In this document: positions 35,386 through 48,094 of the stretch, piece by piece
Position numbering within the stretch: the stretch's first letter is position 1
Layout of the letters: each line of letters opens with the position of its first letter
Origin: Aplysia californica
Lineage: Eukaryota > Mollusca > Gastropoda > Aplysiida > Aplysiidae
NCBI RefSeq assembly: GCF_000002075.1
Contig: NW_004797421.1
Coordinates: forward strand, 1,205,735 to 1,269,734
DNA: 64,000 nucleotides
Direction of reading: 5' to 3'
Made by a program: the position numbers and the translations under genes
Notes under the pieces: model-generated
Database searches by the model: none
Seen by the model: only the letters and a program-made list of their open reading frames with translations
What the model was told of the DNA's origin: nothing

Positions 35386-36047
35386 CTTTTTCTGTCACAG
35401 ACTCACTCTGTCGCAATTAACGCCGCGTTAGTTGTCACAGCGTCACTCTGTCGCAAATAACTCTACCGATATATGTAATGTAGTATGTAGATCCTATACT
35501 ACGTCACTCAGTTAGGTTAGCCTCAAGAATAATGGGTATTATCAGGATTGGGCCACAATAACATAGAAACAAAAACAACATAAGGCTTGTGTGCAACAAT
35601 GAAAATAAAACAGGCCTAGCCTACCAAAAAGCATACCGTTTCTATTAGGTTAAATGAAAGATGTCATCAGATCTTGGCCCCTACTTTCGTTTTCCACCTG
35701 ACCTCTGCTGTGCGTGTGTGAGAGTGCAGCATGTAGGCTTGGCTCAGGCTAGATCTGATTCAGAGATTAGATTTCTCTACTGGACTGATCGAGCTGGCTT
35801 TGCTGATTGCTCAGTCGGCCTATTCAGTGATCGGACTTATGTTTTTGGGTCATGTCAAAGGTCAAAAGTGATTCATAGGTCAAACGTCATTTCTTTTTCA
35901 ATTGCTAAAGTTCTATTATAAACCTCAGTCTACATCTGACGTGTGATCAATATTTTTCACACAAAAATTGAGACCTGCAAATAAAATTATTTGGCGGATG
36001 ACAGAATTTGTTCTTTTCATCCTCAATTTCCTCATCGCATTAAAGAA

Positions 36048-36075
36048 ACCGGAAGTCAACTCGAGCGCCATTGGA
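36048..36075 (+). promoter_or_regulatory. ETS site and CCAAT/YY1-like motif at the RhoGDI promoter
   Basis: ACCGGAAGT at 36048-36056 is a strong ETS-family match. GCGCCATTGG at 36066-36075 combines an inverted CCAAT with a YY1-like core. They lie about 80-110 bp before the first splice donor at 36157, a layout typical of TATA-less housekeeping promoters. Confidence 0.5.
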
Positions 36076-36156
36076 AAAAGCCGTCGTTGAAGCGAAGGAA
36101 GTTTCCGGCTTTACAGCAGAGAAGAGAAATCGTTTTCTCCGTCATATCAATTCAAG
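36076..36156 (+). other. Probable 5' untranslated exon of RhoGDI
   Basis: Ends at TTCAAG|GTAATAAT. The first coding exon begins exactly at its acceptor (TTGCAG|ATG, 37259), so an upstream non-coding exon is required. The 5' limit is approximate. Confidence 0.5.
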
Positions 36157-37042
36157 GTAATAATTGGTGATTCCATTAGTTAAGCACCATTGTATTTTCC
36201 TACTTGAAAGCCACAGTTTTTGTGTTCTAGGCTTAAATATCTATTGTTGCCGTCTAGGCTTTTCCGAGATCATTTAGAATCCAGACGTCTCAAATATATT
36301 CAACTTCCTGAATCATCTTCCTTGAGTCTGAGTTTGAGTTTGAGGGGAGAATCACATTTGACACAAGATTTGATATGTGCTCTGTGATCAGAGGCTTTAG
36401 TATTGCAGTATAATCCATAAAGTCGAAGCAGCTGTAGGTTTATTTTATTATGATTGTTATGTTGTTGTCTTGGATATGAACATTGTTTACAGTTTGGTTG
36501 ATGGAGGGTTAAACTTGGCTACTTTCTTTGAGTGTGAGTCAAGGGGGAGATTCAGTGATGTCACTTAGGAGGCATTATATAATAGATCTAGGCCTAATGT
36601 CATTGCTTATTTGTCTGTGGCCTGAACTGAGGCTTGTATAATGAATATTATTCCATCAGCTAGATTATCATCATTTTGTTAGCCTAATGTTTAGTTGGAT
36701 TTGTCATTATCATAATTTATAAAAGGAGAAAAGCAGCCTCTAGTCTCTAGTCTAGTGCCCCCCCTCGAAACAAAATGTCTGATGTTGACTAAGATACAGC
36801 TCGGCTTGCAGCTCAAATACCTCTCATCGCCCTGTGTTCTTTGGTCGTCTTGGCTTCTTTTTCCCTTTGCATTTGCAGATTCCAGTTTAAAGCTTGCCTT
36901 GTTTGTGATAGTTTCTGTTGGCTTTCAGAGTATGACTTATCTGTCTCCGTTGTCTCTCAGGATTACTTCTTCCAAAGGTTGCTGGTGTGATGTCTGCCAG
37001 AGTTCTAGGTTGCTGATGGTGTCTACCCAGCATATTTTCTGT

Positions 37043-37117
37043 CTGTTACTCTCTTGTAACACCTCTAATCTTACAGCCCTTATTGTGGTGCAAGTGCCTT
37101 AAAACTCTTACTACCAT
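37043..37117 (-). repeat. Dispersed ~175-bp repeat family (copy 10, partial)
   Basis: GTTACTCTCTTGTAACACCT ... GTGCAAGTGCCTTAAAACTC, one half of the family in reverse orientation, 140 bp before the RhoGDI start exon. Confidence 0.72.
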
Positions 37118-37258
37118 AACTAGAAAAAGAATCCGAAGACACGTGTTAATGAATGCCTAGATTCTCCTAGTGCTTTTTCTGTGTCTAGTGTCTCCGCTTC
37201 ATGCAGCAGCGCTGGTGTCGCACAGCTGTCAATAATTATGTCTTGTTTGTTCTTGCAG

Positions 37259-40200
37259 ATGGCTGAACAAGAACAGGTAGCCCCAGAAGTGCAGGGTGAG
37301 GAGGAAGAAGAGAACCCCAACTACAAACCACCTGCACCCAAAGCCCTAGATGAAATCGTCAGCGCAGATGCTGAGGATGAGAGCCTTAGAAAATATAAGG
37401 AAGCGCTGCTTGGTGGTGGACTGGCTGGGAATGTCATTGTAGGTCAGTTGTGTTTCCAACGTATCTTATTCTTTCTGTTCCCCCTGATAAAGCTGGGGGT
37501 TATTCGACTGCAGGTTCTTCAAGCTGTATTGCAACTGATTTTTACGTATGTGAACGTTTTTCCTACTCTGTAGGGTCCCTTGCCTTCAGGAAGCCACATT
37601 CTGCTTTCAAAGGTACTGTGTGTATATTATAGGTACCAGAAACTAAATTTTCAAAGCAGCTGTGTATGCCAAATTTATCTGTTCCGTATATGAAAGGCCT
37701 ATCTTCTGTGAATTTTTATACCATTCTTTAACCCCTCAGTCAATTTTTAAGAAAATGGTAGCTTTTTAACTCATTCGCTACGCCGAGCCGTGGGGGCGGC
37801 GCGGCTAAAGTGCCGTCAGTAGGCTAAGCTGCCCCCGGCGGCGCGAGAACCGATCTTCAATTTTAGTTTAAATTCTATTCCAATCCACATATCCATGTTA
37901 AAATAAAGGTCATAATATAATGTTGACTTCCGGGTCAAGCATTTCCACTGAAAATCGGAAATTTAGATTCAGTTTTGAAACGCGATTTCGTAGTTTATCT
38001 TACTTTGTTTTATCGCGATGCCAAAATTATAGCCCGGACACCAGTTTTTGTAATTTTACACAACAAAATCTATCATTATTTTGCCCACTAAAGAAGTGTA
38101 GGACTCTTTTTTATAATATTGATACGATTGGACTCATATTGCCAATACACTGTTATTGAGAAATCAATATTTTTGAGTGCTAGATCTAGGTCTAGATCTA
38201 GATCTAAATAGTCAAAATATTTTTTTCTCCCCAAAATCACTACTTTTTTTATGAAATTACACAAAAAGTGCCACTCAAGACATGTATAGGTGTATTCCAA
38301 ATGCAATTCTGAATAATTCCATATAAGTATAAGATACGAGCGGGTATTTTTCTGTTTGTGATCATTTTTGAAGATTATAAAAAAATTTTTTCAATATCGG
38401 ATGTTATGTTCAAAATGTACAACAAATATTATGGAATGTAGGTAATTAAATGCAAACTTTTCAATATTTTCCAGTTCTATACTCATTTATGGTTATTTTG
38501 ATGTATCATTTGACTAGGTGCAAACATATTTTTTGAGTTTCACTAAAAGATTATAAATTTTTTATTTCCAAATTTTATCCGCATCCAATCAAAACTGTGT
38601 TGCATAATCGTCTCTTACAGGAACCAAAGTTGAAAAATACATAAATAAACATTACAGATGTATTCTACAAACCATACTGAAAATATTGGTATATAATACG
38701 TTGATATTTATTTGAATTTGTGGCCCCAAAGACCTTTTAACTGCCCACTAGCCATCATCTCTTTCGCTCTCCCAAAAAAAATTCATCCACAAGCCGAAAA
38801 TAATACGTAGCGAATGAGTTAAATATGATCACCTATTGCTTAAGTCGCTAACTGGCTGCAATCCCAGGTTTGACAGATAATGAAAGAGTACTAAATTCAC
38901 CAAACATTCACATTAACAGAGTACAATAACTATAACATAGATATGGAGCCTAATTTTTTTCAAGACTGTCAGATCATTACAAATCAGTACTTTTTTAACC
39001 TCAAACACGATAATCTGTCTTTATTTAGATAAAAACACCGAGTGCTATCCCGGCCTATGCCGCACCGGCCCCTGCGGCGAGGGAGTCGTCTCGTACGCTG
39101 TAGTGTACTTTAGTGTACTAAGTGGGGGGGTCACATACTTTCCGAGTTTTGCGGATGGACTGATGCAAAATAATTCCAAGCCGATTGCTTTATTCTAATA
39201 GAAAATGAACTACTCTTTCTATTGGTACCTTTTTTGAGCCGGTATTTTACATATTTCGTTTTTAAAAATGATCTTTGAAAACTTGAACGGTGTTTTTAAA
39301 GGCCTTGTATTTAAACGCCAAAGGCCAAAAATATACCATTGGGAAGCCCTTTCAAAGCTCTACAGTTCTCCGCCAATAAAAAGACGGTATTTAATTATCA
39401 ATCTCTCAGCAAAGCATTTGAATGCATGCATGTACATTTTTTAACCAGCTGACCGCGAGGGGCTTCGCTTTCCATTGCGATTCTTCAGCTCCAAATAATG
39501 GGATATATAAACAACTTACACCATTGTAACGAGGAAAAGCTGCACTTTTACAAGGTGTTTATAGCATTTGATGTTTTATAACGAAAGAGCAAAGAAACAG
39601 CAATCTGATTTATCCCGATTTCACCGAAACCACGAGCTCGGAAGGCGGTGAGGCCATGTGTACACTACCTAATATATATATATATATTTTAATACTTACT
39701 AGAGTATTTTCAATTTTGATAGGAATAGATTTTAATTTTTGCCCTGGTTTTGGCTGAAACCTACTCATCAATCCTAGGACCACCCAGGGATCTTTAACTT
39801 TAACGTTGGCAACTTGCATAGGGGTCCTCCAAGACTTTTCGCCTTTGTCTGAGAAAGCTAGGTGTTAGATCTTACCTACTTTATGCTTGGACGGCCAGGT
39901 CTGGCTCGGTTTTGAATAGACCAGGTCTCAACGTGCTGTTTTCTTAGTTGGAATATAGTCCTTCTGCTGACGTTGAATGATCAAGGGTTACATAAACGCA
40001 GACTTAAACTTCATAAAAATCAAAGAATAAAAAAAAAACCTGCCAGGTGGTAGGGAAAAAAATCTGAATGTTCTGGGGGGGGGGGTTCATAGTGGTGCTG
40101 TGAACACATTATGAAGCACATGAAGCACAAAAATTTTACTTTTTTTCTTTACATTACCTACTGTTCAGAGTACGTTGTACTATCCTATGAAAGATGAAGT

Positions 40201-42928
40201 GTAAAGGCTTAAAAGACTAGATTTTTTACTCAATCAAAAAGTGGTAGGCCTACCTTTCTTTTGATAGCCAGTATATAAGTGCCAGATAGAGAATCTGGGT
40301 TTTCAAAGAAAATACTATGTGAACAGTTTTTCAATGTACCCATGATGTAATTCACAGCTGACATTTTTTAAAGATTTATAAGCCTGTAAACTTTATATTT
40401 TCTGAAAATTGTGTTGCACCCAGATTATATCCTTATAAGGTACTATGTCTTTGTTTCAAGACTTCCTTATATGCTAATAGAGTCCTATTGCATTTATTTT
40501 CTTCTCACTTTTTTTCCTCTCTATTCTCCAGATCCGAACAACGAAAAGAAGGTCATTGTCCAGAAGCTGTCTCTGCTTGCAGAAGGAAGGGACGAAATCT
40601 TCATTGACCTCACAAGTATGTAGCTCAAGTGTTACATCTTGCAGACTTTTGAAAAATGAAATATTTGCTGTAATCTTTCCACCAGGTTAATTACAGTTCG
40701 TTGTTCATTGATTTTTGTTGGGGGGGGGGGATAATTTCAGTTATATTGGTGATATTTTCTGTTCTCTGGAAAAATGTATTGTTAAAATCAGGAACGGTAG
40801 TAATGAACCAAGAAGTAAATACAGTATAACATGGATAGCTCGAATTCGTCGGGACCAGCCTCTGTAGTTCAAGGAATATATGAACAATGAAAACAAGGGG
40901 GGAAAACGGAACCGCTTGCACAGTTCGACGGATGCATGATTTCGAGTCTTCTGTGTTCGACCTGTGCCTGTTATACTGTAGTATAAGATTTAATGTAGCC
41001 TTTCTTGTACCATAAAGGAAAGTTTTAATAGTTCTGTCAACGGTATATGAGGGGGGTTTTTTTCCTTCTGAACAATCAAAATGAAATAGTTGACTTGTAT
41101 GACATTAAAATTAATTGTTCTTTCTCAGCTAAGACACTAGTTAGATTTCAGCTTGGCTTTTTTTGGTTTGTTTGAGATATTGTGATGATGTCAATTCTCA
41201 ATGTATGCACTCAGCTTGATAGAAAATCTAATGACTTTTGAGTTTTTTAAATAACCTTTTAAGAAATAATGTTCACAATTTGTATGCTACTTTGGTAACT
41301 ATGTTTACGTTTTTGTTCCTCAGGACCTGAAGATGAAATCAAGAAAGAGTGTTTTACTCTGAAAGAAGGCTGCAAGTACCAGATCAAGATCTACTTCTAC
41401 GTGCAGAGAGAAATTGTGTCGGGTCTGCGATATGAGCACAAAGTCTACAGGAAAGGCATCTCAGGTAAGTACCAAAAAGATCTGTGTGTTCTCCAACAAT
41501 TGCCTAGATTCCAGCAATTTTTCAGCTGAATTTTATTTTCCCTTTTTTTTAAAATGACTTTATAAAAAAAAAACAGTCCATATTTTTGCCGCTGAGGGTT
41601 TCAAGCCTGTTGTGTTATATTTGTGGTGTGTCAGCAGTTGTGTCTAGTGATACAGACATCGCACTTGTAGTGTGTTAAAAATTGTATCCCGGAATTCCAT
41701 GCCTATTTATAGTAGTGTCATGTTTTTAGGTCGAGGATTCTTAGCATGGATACCTTGCCCTTTTGCTATGCACCCCAGAACACTATGTCCTGTTTCCACG
41801 GACACGTGTATTTTGATGTGGGGTATGTGATCTTCTCAACATTGCTGAACCTGAACCCAAGAGAAACAGAGCATGTTTTACATTTCACGGAGTGGAGTTT
41901 TTTCAGCGCATAAAACATGTAGTTACTAATGTCCTGTCTTCTTGTGTGTATGCGTGAGTGCACCATACCTTTGTAACATCCACTGCCATTGTAAATGACA
42001 AAGACAAAAATTTCTCCTTGTGAGATGAATAAAAATTGTCATTGTCTCTGTAGCCCGATCTGTAAGGAAGTTATAGTTTGAAGTACAAGAAGTTCGTGGC
42101 AGAAATCCCTGAGAGTGGAGTGGCAATTGACAGTTTGTGTTTGTTTTTTTCTCATATTTTTGTTCATGTTTTATAATAGTATGATATTTTTATAGTTATA
42201 GCACTCCATCCTGATTAAAAAGCACAGCCTCTGGTCGCTTTGCTTTACATACAAGAAAAAAAAAGATTTTTTGTTAGGTTTTTTTTTTTTTTTTGTTTTG
42301 TTTCCATTTATTAATTCATACCCCCATTCTGTTTGTTTTTTTGTCTTAGGCCATTCCCAAAGGGAAGATATTAACATGTTCTTATGCACAGTAGAATTGT
42401 AAATGGGCTGATTTATCAATGCCATGCTCATACTGTGCTGGAACTACATAGGGGGAACTGCTGGTTTTTCTTTCCTCATCCTCACTATCGTCATTTTTTC
42501 TTTACTTTTTTTTGTTTTTGTTTGTCACTCTCTTTTTAATTGCTTTTTTTTCGAGGTGCCTTTATAGTCGAAGCAGACTGTGTGCTGTTGAGGCTAGAGA
42601 GGTGAGCAGAGTAAGCCCGATTCCCCGTTTAGGCTTCTTTGTTGACATCCACCCCTTGGCGCTCTTTTGACCTTATGCAGTTGCATGTTCCACAAAACCT
42701 TACTAGAACAAACTTTTTTTTTCCTTTGTGACAGTGGACAAGATGAAGCAGATGATGGGAAGCTATGGGCCAAAGACTGAACTCCAGTCCTTCACTACGC
42801 AAACAGAGGACGCCCCTTCTGGTCTTCTCATGAGAGGAGATTACAAAATCAAGTCAAGATTTGTGGACGATGACCAAAACGAATATGTGACATGGGAGTG
42901 GCACCTCGCTGTCAAGAAAGACTGGTGA
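37259..42928 (+). CDS. ARHGDIA: Rho GDP-dissociation inhibitor, 200 aa
   Basis: Coding exons are 37259-37442, 40532-40615, 41324-41464 and 42735-42928, in phase, 603 nt. Rho GDIs bind prenylated Rho/Rac/Cdc42 in the cytosol, hold them GDP-bound and shield the lipid. The acidic N-terminus is followed by NYKPPAPKALDEI and DDESLRKYKEALLG-type text (here EDESLRKYKEALLGG), the helix pair that contacts the GTPase switch regions. The C-terminal immunoglobulin-like beta sandwich includes REIVSGLRYEHKVYRKG, MMGSYGPKTE, MRGDYKIKSRFVDDD and EWHLAVKKDW, matching human ARHGDIA (204 aa) nearly end to end. The start is fixed by an acceptor directly before ATG. Vertebrates have three paralogues, and assignment to A rather than the pre-duplication ancestor is nominal. 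Confidence 0.96.
37770..38818. mobile_element. TTAA-flanked DNA transposon, 1,049 bp, non-autonomous
   Basis: Ends are CTCATTCGCTACG and its exact complement CGTAGCGAATGAG, 13 bp, directly flanked on both sides by TTAA (37766-37769, 38819-38822). A GC-rich subterminal block with inverted GGGGGCGGCG / CCCCCGGCGG lies at 37792-37840. The rest is AT-rich with no transposase frame. TTAA target sites with ~13-bp ends fit piggyBac-like (or Kolobok) elements. It sits in RhoGDI intron 2. Confidence 0.75.
38819..40531. other. Remainder of RhoGDI intron 2
   Basis: AT-rich, with a G run at 40075-40085 and a GC-richer block near 39050-39090. No exon or recognised repeat was seen. Confidence 0.4.
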
Positions 42929-45900
42929 TCGCACCTCTTGTCCACTAGCTAGAGCATTGCTTTCATGTACAAAGGTTACTTGTTTTTTTGTTCTAATTGT
43001 TGTCGTTTTGTGACGTTTTTTTTATGTGTTTTCTTTTAAAACCGTCTTTGTAATGAGCTTCCTCAGTCTTTGAAAGCCCCTACACAATAGTACAAAGCCA
43101 TTCAGCATTTTTATCATTTTGGGCCAATAGATTTACGTGTCTTCATTTTTTCATGAGAAATGGTACAAAAGTGGTCTAGTCTCTGAGCCCCTCTCACCGT
43201 ATGATTGATATACACCTACAGATTTGTAACTTAGTTTTTATATTTTATACATGTTGTTTGGTTTTTTGGGGGGGTTTTTTATAGTGGTGTATTGATGAAA
43301 TTAGAAACACATTTGTGTTGGTTTTTGCTACTCAATTTTGTTCCAGTTGACCTAAATGTAGGCTGCAGCATGAGTCAGTGTGATTTGTGTGTTTGCTGAG
43401 GCCAGAATTCTGTACATCTTTTGTAACTGTTTGTGCAAAAAGTCTGTACCTGATAATACATGTCATGTCATAATATACTTTGTGCCAATTAGGTTGGAAA
43501 CATTGAAATGTTCAGTTTTCCTGCACTCAAACGCTGTGCACATGGGTTGTTTTTTTTAAATTGGGGTTTGGTTTTTTTCCCCATTTCAGTTTCAGCTTTC
43601 TTGAGAAAAGTTTTTTTTTAGTCATGTATTTTGCTGTCTTCATGGTTTTCTATGTGCAGTCTTGATGACCAATATGTGCATACAGCCATCAAAAGAATCC
43701 AGCTCGAGATTAATTCAGAGATTTTCTTGTGAAGGCGCCTTTGTTGCTATACTGTCAGTGTTTTCTTCAAATATATATAGAATTTATTTTCTTTTCATAT
43801 GGGGATTTACGATGCATATTTTGCACACCATCTCAACATATCCGACATTGCTCTCAGTGTGTGAGTTCTGGGAGGCATCTTGTTGTAGGTTTAGTTTTGT
43901 ACAAAGTTTTGGTATACGTGTCATGTGTTTTGTAAAGAAAAAAAACTAAGGCAAACAGATGGAGGGTTGTGTAAAGGTATGTTGTCGGGAAATGCACGTT
44001 TCAACTGCAATGTGAGTGAGATCACAGCGTTTGGCTGGTAGTGGTAGGATTTGCGTGTGTGTTTGGTTTGGGGTTTGTTTTGTTAGGGGTTTTTTCCTAC
44101 AGCAAACCAAGAAGAATTGAGTTGATAGCAGTACACATGAAGTCATGAAGTATGTCGTGTAGGTCAGTCTACTGAGAAACCAGGGCTCTAGTTTTAATTT
44201 ATCCCCTTCTTATTGTGCACCATTATCTTGTCCTGACAACAAAATGGTCCTGGAGATGGCCGAGAGACTGCTCTGGCATTTCAACTGCAAGACCTGATGT
44301 TCCTTGTGAACTTCACATTTCATTGATATTAACAATAGAACAAAGGTGCATTCCAGTTTTTGTTTCGAATGTTTGGTCTCCTTAAATCCTCGTAGGGAAG
44401 AATCAGACTGTCTTAAGTATGCTAGATTTTTAAAGTTATTTCCGCTTTACAAACTTTGACAAATGGCACAAAAAAACTGTGGCTGTTTTTTATTAGAAAA
44501 AAAAAAATCCTTCTGTAAATTTACTAGCAAGATTGTTCTGGTGTGTTGGAGCTAGCGCGTGTTGTGCTGTCCCATTACGTCGATCGTGTGCCGTGAAGGC
44601 ACCGTGTTCGGTCCTTCTCTCATGTTTCAGCTGTAGACCTTCTGACCACTGGCCCATTCACCATGTAGAGAAAGGGCTTCAGCATGGTGGTCATATCTTC
44701 ACTATCATTTTCCTCTGGTCAATTCAATAATCTCCTGTACGTCACTTTTGTTCTCATTTTCCACTGCTTTTATCTGCTATCATGTTTTTACAGCTATGTT
44801 ACAGCTGCACATAGCCTATTTTTGTACGGACGTGCCTTTTTTCTACTCTGATTTCTCAACATAATCTTTAAGGTAAGACTAGTTTAAAACTCATCAGGTA
44901 CAAAGCTGCTTTTTTTTTTTTTTTTTCCCCCCTTCCCCTTCCCCCTTCCTTCATGAAAGAAACATAATATTGAGCTTGGCTGTTTTGACATAATCATTGA
45001 CTATATATATCTATACTATAATTATAATGCTGTCTTTTCTCACTGCTGTTTCTTGTACTGTCAACTGTGCTGTGCTGCTTCTCTCCCCTCAAGCCTGGCT
45101 TGACTTTTCCCTTCACAAATTGTGCAGCAGTTTTTGCATTCCCAGTCTCTGGGTCTGACCATTAAACGAAACAAACAAAAAAAAAACCTTACCCAATACG
45201 CATTTTGTCTTTGCTTTTGCTTGTGAGCCCATGTGGATTGAAAACACATCATGTCCGTGTTAGTGTTGCCTTTTGAAAATTGCTGCTTTTTGGTTCAGTT
45301 CTACTATTGTGTGTTTTAATTTGGGGTTTTTGGGGGGGATTTTTAAAACAATGTTGCTGTTCAACATGTCGAGCTAGCTCAAACACTTTTCTGGCTGCAA
45401 ATAGAAAGTGTCGGACAGAGCAGGATCTATAGAGGCAGGTGTCCCCGCATTTTGTAAGGCAGCCACCATCTTACTGAACTAACTTCTAGTTCTATTATGC
45501 AAGAATTTGCTGGCTTTGTCAGACAGGTTTCGCTTTCATCATCTTGTCTTCATGTGCATGGAGAATACATATGATATATATATACACACTTTTCAAATGT
45601 TTCACAACTCTGCCTTTCGGGTTTTCTTTGTTTTTTTATTTCTGTTATTGTTACAACTCTACTAGCATTAGCACTTAGTTCTAGCCTGTTCATTGGCTCA
45701 AGTTTTTAGTGTCCAAACTATGCCTCTTTCTCTTTCTTTTCTGTCTCTTACTGGAACTCTTTCAATTTTGCTCTATCATTTGTCTAATCTTATCTGTTTT
45801 TCGGTCTGCCTTCTGCAAGTTATCTGGAAAAGTCGTGGTGGAAGTAATGAGGGAAGATCAATAGACTTGAGCTATAAACACTCATGTCTGTCACTATCAA

Positions 45901-46190
45901 GGGTCTACAGCACCTTCCTGTCCCGTTAGGAGGTGCGAGGTGAAGTCATTCCTGTGGTTCAGTGAATTTGTTTTATAGAAGCTTGAATTAAGGGGGGAAA
46001 TGGATCTGAAATAGGATTGAACAGTGGCCATCCAAACTGGCAGGAGCAGAAAACACTCTTATTTTCGTACAAAGTGAAAGGTTGTCTGTGTTAGTAGGGT
46101 ACACCTGGGTAGACACACTGTGTTGGTAAACGGTTGTGTATAGTGGCGTCAGTAGACTACTGTATTTTCTGGCCCACAAAGTCATGGGGT
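42929..46190 (+). other. RhoGDI 3' UTR and downstream
   Basis: T-rich on the sense strand with many TTTTT and GTTTTTT runs and no homologous coding exon. No canonical AATAAA was found close to the stop codon. A weak ATTAAA lies near 45162. The transcript end cannot be fixed. Confidence 0.4.
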
Positions 46191-46192
46191 AA

Positions 46193-46330
46193 GCTTGGTT
46201 CAGTTACAATTTTACAGCGCTAACAACACCATTAGGTCATCGTATACTCTGCAGAGCCTTTAGCTGGAAAGGAAGGATTCGAAAGCAGGAGCAGAAAATT
46301 GAGATTAGGAAAAGAAAAGTCCAGAAGAGA
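46193..46330 (+). repeat. Diverged partial copy of the dispersed repeat
   Basis: TTTTACAGCGCTAACAACAC and CATTAGGTCAT match the family start; the rest is weak. Confidence 0.4.
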
Positions 46331-46545
46331 TATATAGTATAATATGGGGAAACTCACACAGTGATGACTTGTGAGTGTATTCCCCTTATGAACCCAAGTG
46401 TGACTGCGTAAAGTTTACCCTTCTATTCTAAGCGCATACCCCAAGCCTCAGTGTGCTGTGGTGTAAATCGAGCAGTCAAGCCAAAGCAGCCCAAAGTACG
46501 GGTCCTGTAGACTCGGGTCGACTTGTTACATTTTTAATACAACAA

Positions 46546-46732
46546 TTTCTGGTTGGCAGGTGTTCTACTGGTGTGGTTTGCTCTCTCCTTCACTATCCGT
46601 CAAAATCAAGCATTTGTTGTCCTGATCTCTCCTCCTTTTTTGTGCTTGTTACTCTCTTGGGAAACCTCTTTACTCTAATCTTCAGCACTTTTATGACCTA
46701 ATTGTGTTGCAAGTGCCATAAAACGCTTACTA
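46546..46732 (-). repeat. Dispersed ~175-bp repeat family (copy 11)
   Basis: TTTCTGGTTGGCAGGTGTTC ... GTGCTTGTTACTCTCTTGG ... GTGCCATAAAACGCTTACTA, near full length, reverse orientation. Confidence 0.8.
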
Positions 46733-47105
46733 AAAACAAAAAACATCTTCTATTCTTCTACTTGTGTACTATCCACTGTCCAGTTATATGTTCCACAAGA
46801 TGTGAACTCTTGTCTTTTGCGTGCGATGGCGAAGGGCCTTGCACAGCTGCACCACAATGCTAACAAGTTAAAGTTAAATGGACTTTACTTTTCCGATCCA
46901 GCGGCCATCTGGGTTCCAGCCCTTCGGCCTGTCGATATGTCAAAGAATGAAGTTAAATTTTAAATGGACAACAAGCTCACAGTACCCCATCCTTAGCCAA
47001 AATAGCAAGTTTCTTAGTTTTAATCCTGCCTAACCTCGGAAAGTAGAAGAGAAGGGAAAGTGCAACAACTGCATGTGTACATGTACGATGAATTGAACTG
47101 TTTAG

Positions 47106-47160
47106 TGGTTAACCCTATCCATATGCCCTGGGGTCATTTTGTACCCCCAGTGTTGTATTC
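47106..47160. repeat. Possible piggyBac-type terminus
   Basis: TTAACCCTATCCATATGCCC followed by TGGGGTCATTTTGTACCCCC, resembling piggyBac-family ends with an internal palindrome. The other end was not identified. Confidence 0.3.
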
Positions 47161-47339
47161 TTCGTTTTAGAATACTTCTACTTCTAGTACGAAGATCTCT
47201 TTGAAACTTTCAGTATTTCTCAAAAAATCATTTTGACAGACAGCTATGCAAAGCGTACCGATCGGATTAATGAGTAAATATCTTGTGATTGTGAAAGTGG
47301 TGGCACAGAGTTCCCCACATCGTATGGATACGATGTAAA

Positions 47340-47640
47340 ACAAGACGTACTGATAGGGTTGAACTGTTGGGCTCATAACCAAAAGATCTTGGATTCGAAC
47401 TAAGTCTGGGGGCCTCATGTTTATCCTTGGGAAAGGCACTTCACAATTTTCCTCACTTCACCCAGTGAGAATAGTTACCCAGCTTTAGACTATAGACATC
47501 AAAAGATTGCGTTTCTTGGTCTCCAAGCTGGTAATCAGATGCTTGCACTGTAAGCATCCCACTCAACATTAAGCTCAATGTGCTTTATAATCTGAGTGGG
47601 GAGTGGAATATGCACTACAGATAATGCTATTTATTATTTT
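47340..47640 (+). repeat. tRNA-derived SINE, near complete
   Basis: GTTGGGCTCATAACCAAAAG then TTGGATTCGAAC (B box, 47390) give a tRNA-like head. The body has GGGAAAGGCACTTCAC and GTGAGAATAGTTACCCAGC. The tail has CTCAATGTGCTTTATAAT and a TATTTATTATT run. Confidence 0.65.
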
Positions 47641-47919
47641 TTAACAATTTATTCTTGTCTGTGCATGGGTTGTACATCCTGTAGTGTTCGGTTCGTCTGT
47701 TCGCAACAATCCTAGCTAGCTTTTGTTATTCCATGGATGGAGGTAAAAGATCCCACACGCTGACTTCCTGTTCTCATTCAAGTGGTTCAAGTACATGTAG
47801 CCTATATGGGTGTAGTTGATTCATTTGGCACTTTAGGTACTAAACCACAGACTCTAGCGTTTCATTCATCTGTCTGTGTCACTTTTTCTGTGCCTTCCTG
47901 ACTCCTGTGACTGCTGTTG

Positions 47920-48094
47920 TTTAGTTTTAGCAAGAGTTTTACAGCACTTGCAACACAATAAGGTCATTCAAATGCTGAAGATTAGAGGTGTTACAAGAGA
48001 GTAACTTACACAAACATGGAGGAGAGATCAGGACGATAGATATTTGACAGGAAAGAAGGAGCAAACCACACTAGAGCACCCGCCAACCAACCAC
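47920..48094 (+). repeat. Dispersed ~175-bp repeat family (copy 12)
   Basis: TTAGTTTTAGCAAGAGTTTT ... AAGATTAGAGGTGTTACAAG ... CACTAGAGCACCCGCCAACC. Confidence 0.83.

Larger units (their letters stand above)
34529..35452. mobile_element. Element bounded by a perfect 41-bp inverted repeat
   Basis: 34529-34569 (GACAGAGTGACGCTGTGACA...) is an exact reverse complement of 35412-35452, and weaker similarity runs about 13 bp further out. Between them lie a decayed plus-strand peptide (34702-34915) and the GA/TG tracts. Long inverted ends suggest a Mutator-like or fold-back DNA transposon. No clear target duplication was found. Confidence 0.6.
33040..36047. other. Shared intergenic region of FDXR and RhoGDI
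   Basis: No host exon was recognised. It holds MITE A copy 3, a 28-bp minisatellite, the 41-bp inverted-repeat element and long GA/TG tracts. FDXR 5' UTR presumably starts between 33040 and about 33130. Confidence 0.5.

Noticed and set aside
34922-35420. Long frames of Ser-Leu, Glu-Arg or His-Thr repeats
   Set aside because: Direct translations of (GA)n and (TG)n microsatellites; no start context or homology.
41998-42060. AATAAA near 42029 as a RhoGDI poly(A) site
   Set aside because: It lies within intron 4 before the conserved last coding exon; at most an alternative intronic end.
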